DNA of 64,000 bases from contig CAVWYD010000001.1 of assembly GCA_963759055.1 (NCBI GenBank), forward strand, positions 1-64,000, in the 5' to 3' direction. The notes beneath the pieces are model-generated. The model was given only the letters and a program-made list of their open reading frames with translations, was not told the origin of the DNA and did no database searches. The stretch's first letter is position 1. The number at the start of each line of letters is the position of its first letter. Below, in pieces: positions 48,129 to 56,935 of this stretch. The stretch comes from Thiosocius sp963759055 (lineage in GTDB: Bacteria > Pseudomonadota > Gammaproteobacteria > Chromatiales > Chromatiaceae). A program made the position numbers and the translations under genes.

Positions 48129-49580
48129 ATGACCAAACTGCTGCGCCGGCTCGTCCCCCTGCTGCTCATGCTGTCACCGGCGCTGGCTTGGGCCTCCGCA
48201 GAAGGTGGCGAACGGCTTGACCTGACCGCACACTGGGTCGGGTTCACCGCGCTGGCGATATTCGTGGTCGCTTACGGGCTGGTCATGTCGGAGGAATTCA
48301 CGCACCTGCGCAAATCCAAACCCGTCATCCTCGCGGCCGGCGTTATCTGGGCAATGATAGCGTGGACCTACCAATCCCACGGGATCGATCATGCCGCCGA
48401 AATGGCGGTCAGACACAACCTGCTCGAATACGCCGAGCTGATGCTTTTCCTGCTGGTCGCGATGACCTACATCAACGCCATGGAGGAGCGTAACGTTTTC
48501 GAGGCCCTGCGTTCATGGCTGGTCAAGAAGGGCTACGGTTTTCGCAAGCTGTTCTGGATCACCGGCGTACTGGCGTTCTTCATCTCTCCTGTCGCAGACA
48601 ACCTGACCACCGCCCTGCTGATGTGCGCAGTCGTCCTGGCGGTGGGCGGCGACAACACCAAATTCGTCCTGCTGGCCTGTATCAATATCGTGGTCGCGGC
48701 CAATGCCGGTGGCGCATTCAGCCCATTCGGCGACATCACGACACTGATGGTCTGGCAGAAGGGGGTCGAGACAGCGCATGGCACGGTGGGATTTGGCTCC
48801 TTCTTCGCCCTTTTTGTCCCCTCGCTGGTCAACTGGCTGGTGCCCGCAACGATCATGTCGATGGCGGTCCCGGACGAGCATCCGGAGGCGGGCGGTGAAT
48901 CGGTGTCGATGAAACGCGGGGCGAGGCGAATCATCGCCCTGTTCCTGCTGACCATCGTCACAGCAGTCAGCTTCCACAACTTCATTCATATGCCGCCGGT
49001 CATCGGCATGCTGACCGGTCTCGCCTATCTGCAGTTCTTCGGTTATTACCTGAAAAAGACGGTGCACCTAGAGCTCGAAATGACCAAGGAACAATTCCTG
49101 ACCGAGATCGAACACGACGACGCCTTCGGCAGCCTACCGACGTTCAACGTGTTCACCAAGATTGCCCGGGCCGAGTGGGATACCCTGCTGTTTTTCTACG
49201 GCGTGGTGCTATGCGTCGGCGGCCTAGGCTTTATCGGCTACCTGGGGATGGCGTCCGAGGTGATGTACATCGACTGGGGTGCGACCAATGCAAACATCAT
49301 GGTCGGCATACTCTCGGCGATCGTCGATAACATCCCGGTCATGTTCGCCGTGCTGACCATGATGCCTGACATGTCGATGGGGCAATGGCTGCTGGTGACG
49401 CTGACCGCGGGTGTGGGCGGCTCCCTTTTGTCCATCGGTTCGGCCGCAGGTGTGGCGCTGATGGGCCAGGCACGCGGAATGTACACTTTCTTCGGCCACC
49501 TCAAGTGGGCGCCGGTGATCGCGCTGGGCTATGGTGCCAGCATTGCCGTACACATGTGGATAAACAGCGGCTTGTTCTAA
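48129..49580 (+). CDS. nhaD: Na+/H+ antiporter NhaD
   Basis: NhaD exports Na+ in exchange for protons across the inner membrane. It has 483 residues: a possible signal peptide (LLLMLSPALAWASAEGG), then about 12-13 spans. Family segments are WITGVLAFFISPVADNLTTA, NIVVAANAGGAFSPFGDITT and ILSAIVDNIPVMFAVLTMMP, with the Asp residues expected in ion binding. The start is ATG 48129 with GGAG six bases upstream. The preceding 135 bases are partly AT-rich (47994-48030) and may hold its promoter. NhaD is found in marine, halophilic and alkaliphilic bacteria. Confidence 0.94.
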   Translation: MTKLLRRLVPLLLMLSPALAWASAEGGERLDLTAHWVGFTALAIFVVAYGLVMSEEFTHLRKSKPVILAAGVIWAMIAWTYQSHGIDHAAEMAVRHNLLEYAELMLFLLVAMTYINAMEERNVFEALRSWLVKKGYGFRKLFWITGVLAFFISPVADNLTTALLMCAVVLAVGGDNTKFVLLACINIVVAANAGGAFSPFGDITTLMVWQKGVETAHGTVGFGSFFALFVPSLVNWLVPATIMSMAVPDEHPEAGGESVSMKRGARRIIALFLLTIVTAVSFHNFIHMPPVIGMLTGLAYLQFFGYYLKKTVHLELEMTKEQFLTEIEHDDAFGSLPTFNVFTKIARAEWDTLLFFYGVVLCVGGLGFIGYLGMASEVMYIDWGATNANIMVGILSAIVDNIPVMFAVLTMMPDMSMGQWLLVTLTAGVGGSLLSIGSAAGVALMGQARGMYTFFGHLKWAPVIALGYGASIAVHMWINSGLF

Positions 49581-49603
49581 AAAGAAGAGCGCAGACGGTT
49601 TAT

Positions 49604-50104
49604 TCAGCCGGCCTGATCGGCCGCCAGTTTCTCGACCTTTTCCATCACCATGGCCTCGAGGCCCTTCTTGTACTGCACGACCCTGTCGAGCAACGAGGGG
49701 TCGGCAACACCGAGGATCTGGGTCGCCAGGATACCGGCGTTCCTGGCTCCATTGATGGCCACGGTCGCGACCGGGACACCGGCCGGCATCTGTACGATCG
49801 ACAACAGGGAATCCTCGCCACTCAAGGACGAACTCCTGACCGGCACACCAATGACCGGCAATTCGGTGATCGCCGCCGCCATGCCGGGCAGATGTGCAGC
49901 GCCACCGGCACCGGCAATGATCACCCGGATGCCTCGCTCCCTCGCCTTCTGCGCGTATTCATACAACCTGGCCGGGGTGCGGTGCGCGGATACGATGGTC
50001 ATCTCATAAGGAACGCCAAATTCGCGCAGTATCGCCGCCGCGTCCTGCATGACCGGAAGGTCCGAATCACTTCCCATGATGATGCCGACACTTGCGTCCG
50101 TCAT
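49604..50104 (-). CDS. purE: N5-carboxyaminoimidazole ribonucleotide mutase
   Basis: PurE moves the carboxyl group of N5-CAIR to give CAIR in purine synthesis. It has 166 residues, with VGIIMGSDSDLPVMQDAAAI, IVSAHRTPARLYEYAQKA, GAGGAAHLPGMAAAITELPV and GIPV-like GVPVRSSSLSGEDSLLSIVQ. The class I form pairs with PurK. Its ATG overlaps the purK stop (ATGA). Confidence 0.97.
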   Translation of the reverse strand: MTDASVGIIMGSDSDLPVMQDAAAILREFGVPYEMTIVSAHRTPARLYEYAQKARERGIRVIIAGAGGAAHLPGMAAAITELPVIGVPVRSSSLSGEDSLLSIVQMPAGVPVATVAINGARNAGILATQILGVADPSLLDRVVQYKKGLEAMVMEKVEKLAADQAG

Positions 50105-51258
50105 AACTGCCTGTCTCCCAGAACTTTTATCATTTTCTTAACCTGCTCGGCCTTATCGCACGCGGCTTCTATGGTTTCGTCGACCACGGTCAGGTGCCCC
50201 ATCTTACGCCCTGGCCGGGTGACCGCCTTGCCGTAGATATGCAGGCAAACCCCTGAGATCGCCAGAACGGCGGCCAGCCCCGAAAATACGGGACGCCCTT
50301 CGTAACCGGGCTCACCGAGCAGGTTGACCATCGCGGCGGGGGACAGCTGCCGGGTATCACCCAGCGGCAGGTCCAGAATGGCCCGCAGATGCTGCTGGAA
50401 CTGGTCGGTAACACAGGCCTCGATAGTGTGATGACCGGAATTATGGGTCCGCGGCGCCACCTCGTTGACCAGCAGTTCGTTATCTGTGGTCAGAAACATC
50501 TCGACACCAAACACCCCGACACCCTCCATGGCCTCGACTGTGCGCACCGCCAGGGCCTCGGCAGCCTGCGAAATTCTGGCCGGGATGTTGGCGGGAGCGA
50601 TCAGATAATCGAGAACGTTGTCACCGGCGTGAAAACGCATCTCCACCGTCGGGTACGCCTTGCAGTCTCCACCAACGTTGCGGGCCACCATCACGGCCAG
50701 CTCTTTTTCCGCCTCGACGAAACGCTCGATATAGCTGGGGACGGGCAGATGATCCGTAAAACCGGAGGCATCAGGCATCAGAGCAACGCCCCGGCCGTCA
50801 TAGCCGCCGCGACGCGCCTTCTGCACCAGCGGATAGCCAAAGGCGGCGAAAGCGTCGGCTTCCGGCTGCGGCATATCGATGAAGTCTGAGGTCGGGATAC
50901 CCGCATCCCGCAGGAATACCTTCTGGCTGAACTTGTCCTGAATCGTGGCAAGCAATGCCGGACGCGGGAAGATACGGTACCCCTCGGCCTCGAGCTTCAG
51001 CAGGATATCCGTTTCGATATCCTCCAGCTCGAAGGTCACCACGTCACAGGACTCGGCGAGTTCCCTTACCTTCGCTGGATCGCTGTATTCACCGACGATC
51101 TGATGCCCCGACAGTTGCCCGGCCGGAGAGCTGTGAACCGGGTCGAGTACCACACAGGTGCAGCCGAGGCTTTTGGCCGCCCGAACGATCATGCGACCGA
51201 GTTGCCCGCCACCGATCAGGCCGATGCGAGCCACCGGGTAAGGATAAGTATCTTCCAT
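50101..51258 (-). CDS. purK: N5-carboxyaminoimidazole ribonucleotide synthase
   Basis: PurK carboxylates AIR with ATP and bicarbonate to give N5-CAIR. It has 385 residues and an ATP-grasp fold: IGLIGGGQLGRMIVRAAKSL, FELEDIETDILLKLEAEGYR, PLVQKARRGGYDGRGVALMP, NEVAPRTHNSGHHTIEACVT, and HIYGKAVTRPGRKMGHLTVV. It is upstream of and coupled to purE. Confidence 0.97.
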   Translation of the reverse strand: MEDTYPYPVARIGLIGGGQLGRMIVRAAKSLGCTCVVLDPVHSSPAGQLSGHQIVGEYSDPAKVRELAESCDVVTFELEDIETDILLKLEAEGYRIFPRPALLATIQDKFSQKVFLRDAGIPTSDFIDMPQPEADAFAAFGYPLVQKARRGGYDGRGVALMPDASGFTDHLPVPSYIERFVEAEKELAVMVARNVGGDCKAYPTVEMRFHAGDNVLDYLIAPANIPARISQAAEALAVRTVEAMEGVGVFGVEMFLTTDNELLVNEVAPRTHNSGHHTIEACVTDQFQQHLRAILDLPLGDTRQLSPAAMVNLLGEPGYEGRPVFSGLAAVLAISGVCLHIYGKAVTRPGRKMGHLTVVDETIEAACDKAEQVKKMIKVLGDRQL

Positions 51259-51731
51259 CAGGCTGCCGAATAAAAAATAAAGCCCTCGACCCCGCCGTTG
51301 AGCAGGGCAAGGGGAACCAGAGCAGTTGATCCTGTCGACGCGGCCATCACTGTGGCCGCACGTTCAGTGGCCAGGGCATCCGAAACCCGCGTCATTCTGC
51401 AGGTGGGTCAGGCCCTAATACCACTGCGCGGGATCCGGCCAGTGAGATCGCCACCGGGCGACTGCATCTTCTGCAACCCAGGTCCGAAGTCCGCGAGCGC
51501 GCAAGGATAACTCGGAAAAGCATCCTGCGCCGCCGTTTACCGCTGGCTTTTCCCGCCCGCCACCCACAAGACCGATGCGGGAATAATTATAATCACATTT
51601 GCAAACAATAGCTTATATCAATAGTCGAGCGAACCCTGCACACCTGGGGAGCAGAGAAAATAAACCACATTTGATTCAGAGCAATTGCTGTCCATACCGA
51701 TTCCGGGATAAAGGGCGGCGCCTTACTGCTG

Positions 51732-51740
51732 TGATATAGT
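51732..51740 (+). promoter_or_regulatory. Extended -10 promoter candidate for prk
   Basis: TGATATAGT is an extended -10 element (TG-A-TATAGT). No -35 consensus lies 17 bases upstream, which would fit dependence on an activator such as CbbR, though I cannot identify a CbbR site with confidence. The transcript would carry a leader of about 145 bases before the prk ATG. Confidence 0.5.
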
Positions 51741-51780
51741 CGCGCGCAGTATTAAATTAGGAAGTACTGAATAAGGTGTC

Positions 51781-51817
51781 GCGCGAGCAGACTTGGCAGC
51801 ATTGCTGCGCGCTGCCA
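51781..51817 (+). promoter_or_regulatory. Two competing hairpins in the prk leader
   Basis: TGGCAGC (51794-51800) pairs perfectly with GCTGCCA (51811-51817). Alternatively GCGCG-AG-CAG (51781-51790) pairs with CTGCGCGC (51805-51812). The two structures share bases 51811-51812 and cannot form together. No T-run follows, so this is not a simple terminator. A regulatory role is inference. Confidence 0.4.
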
Positions 51818-51890
51818 GGGCGCCTTCACCACTCAGGTGTCTTCCTCGTCGTCAACCAGGTCCAGAAAAGCAATTTGCAGGGGGGACAGC

Positions 51891-52769
51891 ATGTCCAAAG
51901 AACATCCCGTCGTGGCAGTAACCGGCTCGTCCGGCGCCGGAACCACCACCGTCAAGCGTGCCTTCGAACATATCTTCACCCGCGAAGGCATCAACGCGGC
52001 CGTCGTCGAAGGCGACAGCTTCCATCGCTACGACCGCGCCGAGATGAAGGCCAAGGTGGCCGAAGAGCATCTCAGCCACTTCGGCCCGGAGGCCAACCGT
52101 TTCGACAAGCTCGAGGAACTGTTCGGGACCTACGGTGAAACGGGGACCGGCGAAAAGCGTTACTACCTCCACAACATCGACGAGGCCGCTGAGCAGAACG
52201 CCCGCCTCGGCACGGACAAGAAGGCCGGTGAATTCACCCCCTGGGAACCAATCCCGGAAGGTACCGACCTGTTGTTCTACGAGGGCCTGCACGGGTTGGT
52301 AACGTGCGATGACTGCGATGTCGCCCAGCACGTGGACCTGGGCATCGGTGTGGTTCCGATCGTCAACCTGGAATGGATCCAGAAGATCCACCGTGACAAT
52401 GCCGAGCGCGGCTATTCGCCGGAAGCAGTCGTCGACACCATCATGCGTCGTATGCCAGATTACATCACGCATATCACACCGCAGTTTTCACGCACCGACA
52501 TCAACTTCCAGCGCGTCTCGCTGGTCGATACCTCGAACCCCTTTATCGCCCGCGACATCCCGACCCCGGATGAAAGCTTCGTGGTCATCCGCTTTACCGA
52601 CCCGAACAAATTCAATACCGACTTCCCGTACCTGCTGTCGATGATCTGCGGCTCGTTCATGTCTCGCCGTAACAGCATCGTGGTGCCAGGCGGAAAAATG
52701 AGTTTCGCCATGGAGATCATCTTCGGCCCCATCATCCACCAGATGATGATGGAGCAACGCGGCGTCTGA
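51891..52769 (+). CDS. prk: Phosphoribulokinase
   Basis: PRK phosphorylates ribulose 5-phosphate to ribulose 1,5-bisphosphate, the acceptor for Rubisco. It has 292 residues, the length of the bacterial (proteobacterial) class. Walker A is GSSGAGTTT (12-20), followed by VVEGDSFHRYDRAEMKAKVA, SHFGPEANRFDKLEELF, the Walker B-type segment LLFYEGLHGLVT and IVPGG-like VVPGGKMSFAMEIIFGP. The start is ATG 51891 with an AGGGGGGA ribosome site; an upstream in-frame extension to 51837 lacks family match. No other Calvin-cycle gene is adjacent. Confidence 0.97.
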   Translation: MSKEHPVVAVTGSSGAGTTTVKRAFEHIFTREGINAAVVEGDSFHRYDRAEMKAKVAEEHLSHFGPEANRFDKLEELFGTYGETGTGEKRYYLHNIDEAAEQNARLGTDKKAGEFTPWEPIPEGTDLLFYEGLHGLVTCDDCDVAQHVDLGIGVVPIVNLEWIQKIHRDNAERGYSPEAVVDTIMRRMPDYITHITPQFSRTDINFQRVSLVDTSNPFIARDIPTPDESFVVIRFTDPNKFNTDFPYLLSMICGSFMSRRNSIVVPGGKMSFAMEIIFGPIIHQMMMEQRGV

Positions 52770-52776
52770 TACATCT

Positions 52777-52803
52777 CCGGTGGCGGACAACGGCCGCCAC
52801 CGG
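52777..52803 (+). terminator. Hairpin between prk and the FIST gene
   Basis: CCGGTGGCGG and CCGCCACCGG form a perfect 10-bp stem with a 7-base loop, starting 8 bases after the prk stop. It is not followed by a T-run, so it may reduce rather than stop transcription into the next gene, or stabilise the prk mRNA 3' end. Confidence 0.5.
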
Positions 52804-52815
52804 TAAATTCGCGGT

Positions 52816-53931
52816 ATGTCTACATTCAAAAGTCTCCATATCACCGGAACCGATTGGCTCGATCTGTGCGATCGGGCGGTTGCCGAATTCCATGAGGCAA
52901 AGCCGGGCAGACTGGCCTTCATTTACGTCGCCGGGCAGCTGGCCGCAGACACAGACCGTATCCTCGACCGCTTGCGCAGCCACAGCGGCATCCCCCACTG
53001 GGTGGGCTGCACCGGCCTGGGACTGTGCAGCAATGGTCGCGAGACCTACGCTGAGGCAGGGCTCTCGATCCTTGTTACGCCGTTCGGTGAAGACGACTTC
53101 CGCATCATTCCCGCCTTCGACCAGGCTCCCGAGGAATGGCTCAGCGCTACCCGCCAATGGCGTGAAGACAGGCTGGCCTCGGTCGCAGTAGTCCACGGCG
53201 ATCCGGGCACAAGCCAACTGCCCGAATTGCTCGACATGCTCGCAGATCGACTGCAGGGCGGATTCCTGGTCGGCGGCGTCGCGTCGGCAGAATCCTTGCC
53301 GGTGCAGATTGCCGATCATGCAACCGGCAAGGGCCTTTCTGGCGTCCTGTTCGGTGGCCAGATCAACATAAGGACAGGACTCAGTCAGGGCTGCAGCCTG
53401 ATCGGCAGCAAGCACCGTGTCACGACCTGCCGACACAACGTCATCGAGACGATCGACGACCGCCCGGCGCTCGAGGTGTTCAAACAGGATATCGGCGAGA
53501 TACTGGCCCGAGATCTCGGCAGAGTCGGCGGCTACATCTTTGCCGCACTCCCGATAAGCGGCTCGGATACCGGGGACTATCTGGTCCGCAACCTGATCGG
53601 GATAGATCCGGAACAGGGCCTGCTGGCAATAGGCGACATGGTGACACCGGGAACGGAGATCCAGTTCGCGCGACGGGACGCAGATACCGCGCGCGAAGAC
53701 CTGCGGCGCATGATCGAAAACCTCAAGGAAAGAATGCCGGGCGCAGCCCGCGGAGCCCTCTACCACTCCTGCCTGGGGCGTGGTCGCAACCTGTTCGGCG
53801 AAGCCTCGGAAGAGCTGAAACTGGTGCAGGAGCTGCTCGGTGATGTGCCGCTGGCCGGTTTCTATGCCAACGGCGAGATCTCACACAATCGCCTGTACGG
53901 TTACACCGGCGTGCTGACGCTGTTCAGCTGA
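52816..53931 (+). CDS. FIST domain sensory protein
   Basis: This 371-residue soluble protein has FIST-N (GRLAFIYVAGQLAADTDRIL, WVGCTGLGLCSNGRETYAEA, GGFLVGGVASAESLPV) and FIST-C (ARGALYHSCLGRGRNLFGEA, GFYANGEISHNRLYGYTGVL) domains. FIST proteins are thought to bind small ligands such as amino acids and to act in signalling, usually fused to or beside kinases or chemoreceptors. Here it stands alone 46 bases behind prk on the same strand, so a link to carbon fixation is possible but unproven. Confidence 0.88.
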   Translation: MSTFKSLHITGTDWLDLCDRAVAEFHEAKPGRLAFIYVAGQLAADTDRILDRLRSHSGIPHWVGCTGLGLCSNGRETYAEAGLSILVTPFGEDDFRIIPAFDQAPEEWLSATRQWREDRLASVAVVHGDPGTSQLPELLDMLADRLQGGFLVGGVASAESLPVQIADHATGKGLSGVLFGGQINIRTGLSQGCSLIGSKHRVTTCRHNVIETIDDRPALEVFKQDIGEILARDLGRVGGYIFAALPISGSDTGDYLVRNLIGIDPEQGLLAIGDMVTPGTEIQFARRDADTAREDLRRMIENLKERMPGAARGALYHSCLGRGRNLFGEASEELKLVQELLGDVPLAGFYANGEISHNRLYGYTGVLTLFS

Positions 53932-53982
53932 TTTAGAGGCAGGCCGCCGGCGGGTCGGGCGCGCTTCGTTATGGACACCAGG

Positions 53983-55893
53983 TCAGATTACGCGGGAATC
54001 CCGGGGGACATCGGCAAGCCTTTCCAACCGGCCCATGGCCGTCTGGATGCGTGCTCTTATCTGTTCGGTTGACAGCCCCGCCATCTCCAGTTGCTCTGCC
54101 TGTGTACCCTGCTCGATAAATTCATCCGGCAGCCCCAGATTCAGCACGTTGGCAGCCATGCCCGCCGCATGCAGCGACTCATTGACTGCCGAACCCGCGC
54201 CACCCTGGACCATGTTCTCCTCAAGAGTAACCAGCAACACGTGCCCATTTGCCAGCCGCAGCACCATCTCTTCGTCCAGCGGTTTGACGAAACGCATGTT
54301 GACCAGGGTTGCGTCCATCTGTTCGGCTACCTCGCGCGCCGATTCCAGCAGCGTGCCAAACACCAGCATGGCCACGCCCTTCCCTTCCCTGACCACATCC
54401 GCACGACCCCAGGGCAGGGTCTCGAACCCTACTGCGGCTTCGGCACCGATACCAGCGCCGCGCGGGTAACGCACCAGCGCAGGGCCGGTGTGCCCATAGG
54501 CAGTCTGCAACATCAGGCGACACTCGGCCTCGTCGCTGGGTGCCAGGATGGCCATGTTGGGGATACAGCGCGCATAGCTGATATCGAAGCTGCCGGCATG
54601 CGTGGCTCCGTCCGCGCCGACCTGACCGGCCCGATCCACGGCGAAGGTCACATCGAGATTCTGCAGTGCCACGTCGTGCAGAAGTTGATCGTAGGCTCGC
54701 TGCAGGAAGGTCGAATAAATCGCCACCACCGGCTTGAGCCCTTCACAGGCCATGCCGGCGGCAAAGGTCACCGCATGCTGTTCGGCGATGCCGACATCGA
54801 AATAACGCTCCGGGAAACGGGCCGCAAAATCCACCAGGCCAGAGCCCTCGCACATTGCCGGGGTGACCGCCATCAGCCGAGGATCATTTTCACCGGCGTC
54901 ACAGATCCAGTCTGAAAACACCTGTGTGAAGCTCTTGCCGCCGGCCTTTTTTGCCATCTGGCCGGTGGAGGGATTGAAGGGTGTCACGCCATGGTAGACG
55001 CAGGGGTCGCCTTCCGCCGGCGCGTAGCCACGCCCCTTCTGCGTGACGACGTGCAGGAAACGCGGGCCGCGCATCACCTTCATATTACGCAGGGTGTTCA
55101 CCAGCAGCGGCAGATCGTGACCGTCGATCGGGCCGATGTAGTTGAAACCGAGTTCCTCGAACAAGGTCCCCGGCATCACCATGCCCTTCATGTGCTCTTC
55201 CAGGCTGTGGACCAGGTCCTTCATGCCAGGCAGGCCGCTCAGCACATGCTTACCGCCCTCACGCACGCGGTTGTACAGGCCGCTCGACAGGACGCGGGCC
55301 AGATAATTGCTGATCGCGCCAACCGGGCGTGAAATCGACATATCGTTGTCGTTCAGCACCACCAGCAGATCGAGATCGAGTGCGCCAGCGTGGTTGAGCG
55401 CCTCGAAGGCCATACCGGCCGACAGCGCGCCGTCGCCGATCACCGCGATGTGTTCACGCTGCTCGCCAGCGGCCTTGGCCGCCACCGCCATACCCAGGGC
55501 GGCGCTGATGGAGGTGCTGGAATGGCCTGCACCGAAAGGGTCATATTCTGATTCATCACGCCGCAGGAAACCCGACAGGCCATCCTTCCGGCGCAGCGTG
55601 TGCATGCGATCGCGCCGACCGGTCAGAATTTTGTGTGGATAGGCCTGATGGCCGACGTCCCAGATCAGTCTGTCTTCCGGGGTGTGAAACACATAGTGCA
55701 GCGCGACCGTCAGTTCGACCACACCCAGTCCGGCGGCCAGGTGCCCGCCGGTCTGCGAGACATTGTTGACCAGACAATGCCGCACCTCATCGGCCAGTGC
55801 CGGCAGTTTTGCCGCGGGCAACGCGCGCAGCCCACCCGGCGAGTCGATCTCATCGAGCAACAGGTAGGGCGCGCTGGGCGGAGTGTGGGGCAT
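53983..55893 (-). CDS. dxs: 1-deoxy-D-xylulose-5-phosphate synthase
   Basis: DXS condenses pyruvate and glyceraldehyde 3-phosphate, the first step of the MEP isoprenoid pathway, with thiamine diphosphate. I prefer ATG 55893 (MPHTPPSAPYLLLDEIDSPG), 636 residues; a TTG at 55917 would add eight. Motifs are WDVGHQAYPHKILTGRRDRM, the TPP site GDGALSAGMAFEALNHAG, HVVTQKGRGYAPAEGDP, and transketolase C-terminal VRYPRGAGIG. It is convergent with the FIST gene. Confidence 0.97.
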   Translation of the reverse strand: MPHTPPSAPYLLLDEIDSPGGLRALPAAKLPALADEVRHCLVNNVSQTGGHLAAGLGVVELTVALHYVFHTPEDRLIWDVGHQAYPHKILTGRRDRMHTLRRKDGLSGFLRRDESEYDPFGAGHSSTSISAALGMAVAAKAAGEQREHIAVIGDGALSAGMAFEALNHAGALDLDLLVVLNDNDMSISRPVGAISNYLARVLSSGLYNRVREGGKHVLSGLPGMKDLVHSLEEHMKGMVMPGTLFEELGFNYIGPIDGHDLPLLVNTLRNMKVMRGPRFLHVVTQKGRGYAPAEGDPCVYHGVTPFNPSTGQMAKKAGGKSFTQVFSDWICDAGENDPRLMAVTPAMCEGSGLVDFAARFPERYFDVGIAEQHAVTFAAGMACEGLKPVVAIYSTFLQRAYDQLLHDVALQNLDVTFAVDRAGQVGADGATHAGSFDISYARCIPNMAILAPSDEAECRLMLQTAYGHTGPALVRYPRGAGIGAEAAVGFETLPWGRADVVREGKGVAMLVFGTLLESAREVAEQMDATLVNMRFVKPLDEEMVLRLANGHVLLVTLEENMVQGGAGSAVNESLHAAGMAANVLNLGLPDEFIEQGTQAEQLEMAGLSTEQIRARIQTAMGRLERLADVPRDSRVI

Positions 55894-56071
55894 GAAAACA
55901 GACCTGGGCCGGGACAAGCGAACATTCTAACCCACCCAAACGCGCTTTCAGGTTGAATTTCCACAGGATTGCCGGTGCCAATCGCCGAAATCAGCCTTGA
56001 AATCATCACTGATAACCCCCCAACGGCGGCGCCATACACCCCGGCTCGGCTGGTGGAGGCCGGTCACATGC

Positions 56072-56893
56072 ATGCATCATATGCGGAGAGCCCGCGCAAT
56101 CGGGCGCATCAGGGACCTGTGGATGAATGTGATCAGGGTGGGTCAGCGCATTCTGCTGCTGACGCTGCAGGTAATGCTGGGGATGCTGCTAACACCGCTG
56201 GTGCTCAGCGGGCGGACCGGGAGTGGTCTGCACACCAATTCCCGCGTCACCTCCTGGTGGCACAACCGGGTGGCGGACATACTCGGCATTCGAATCACGG
56301 TCTCCGGACCCCGCCCGAAGGCACCGGCACTGCTGGTAAGCAACCACGTATCCTGGGTGGATATCGTCGTGCTGGGTGGCCTGACAAACACCGACTTTCT
56401 CTCCAAATATGAGGTGCGTGAATGGCCGGTGATCGGCTGGCTCGCTGCCAGATCGGGGACACTCTTTATCCGCCGCGGCGGCCATGAGGCCGCCGCGGTC
56501 AACGAACAGATCGCTCAACGCCTGAAGCATCGGGGGATTTTTACCCTGTTTCCCGAGGGCAGAACCACCAAGGGTCGCGAGGTACGCCCGTTCTTTTCAC
56601 GCCTGTTCGCAGCCGCGATAGATACCGGCACCGACGTCATACCGGTCACCCTGCGCTACCACATCGATGGCGGCCACGATCCGATCGCACCCTATACCGA
56701 CAATCAGTCGATTACGCAGAACCTCCGCGGCCTGATCACGCGCGACCACACCGAGGTGAATGTGGTGTTCGGGCAGCCGATCCCTTTCGATGGACACACG
56801 CGAAAGGAGATAGCCGCGCTGGCCCGCACTGCCATTCTCGCGGCGCTGCATGGCCCGGAGCAGATTCCGCTTGCACAACGCATCCCGATGTAG
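56072..56893 (+). CDS. 1-acyl-sn-glycerol-3-phosphate acyltransferase family (PlsC-like)
   Basis: PlsC-like membrane enzymes acylate lysophosphatidic acid or related lipids. The HX4D catalytic motif is in LLVSNHVSWVDIVVLGGL and the substrate motif in FTLFPEGRTTKGREVRPF. An N-terminal span (RILLLTLQVMLGMLLTPLVL) anchors it. I place the start at ATG 56072, 12 bases after GGAGG, giving 273 residues; ATG 56123 just before the span is also possible, and a TTG at 55997 is less likely. Acyl acceptor unknown; it could also be an ornithine-lipid type acyltransferase. Confidence 0.88.
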   Translation: MHHMRRARAIGRIRDLWMNVIRVGQRILLLTLQVMLGMLLTPLVLSGRTGSGLHTNSRVTSWWHNRVADILGIRITVSGPRPKAPALLVSNHVSWVDIVVLGGLTNTDFLSKYEVREWPVIGWLAARSGTLFIRRGGHEAAAVNEQIAQRLKHRGIFTLFPEGRTTKGREVRPFFSRLFAAAIDTGTDVIPVTLRYHIDGGHDPIAPYTDNQSITQNLRGLITRDHTEVNVVFGQPIPFDGHTRKEIAALARTAILAALHGPEQIPLAQRIPM

Positions 56894-56935
56894 CTTGGGT
56901 CAGGATCGATCTTCGCTGCGTGACAGAATAGGCAC

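Larger units (their letters stand above)
51259..51890. other. Divergent intergenic region between purK and prk
   Basis: These 632 bases hold no gene I can support; short open frames here lack family features or ribosome sites. An AT-rich patch at 51580-51640 could hold the purK promoter (TATAAT on the minus strand at 51586-51591, without a good -35). A plus-strand extended -10 box, inverted repeat CAGTA-N13-TACTG (51747-51769) and leader hairpins occupy 51732-51817, in front of prk. Confidence 0.6.

Noticed and set aside
51298..51510. 70-codon ORF in the purK-prk gap
   Set aside because: No ribosome site, no recognisable motif and arginine/serine-rich composition typical of chance frames.
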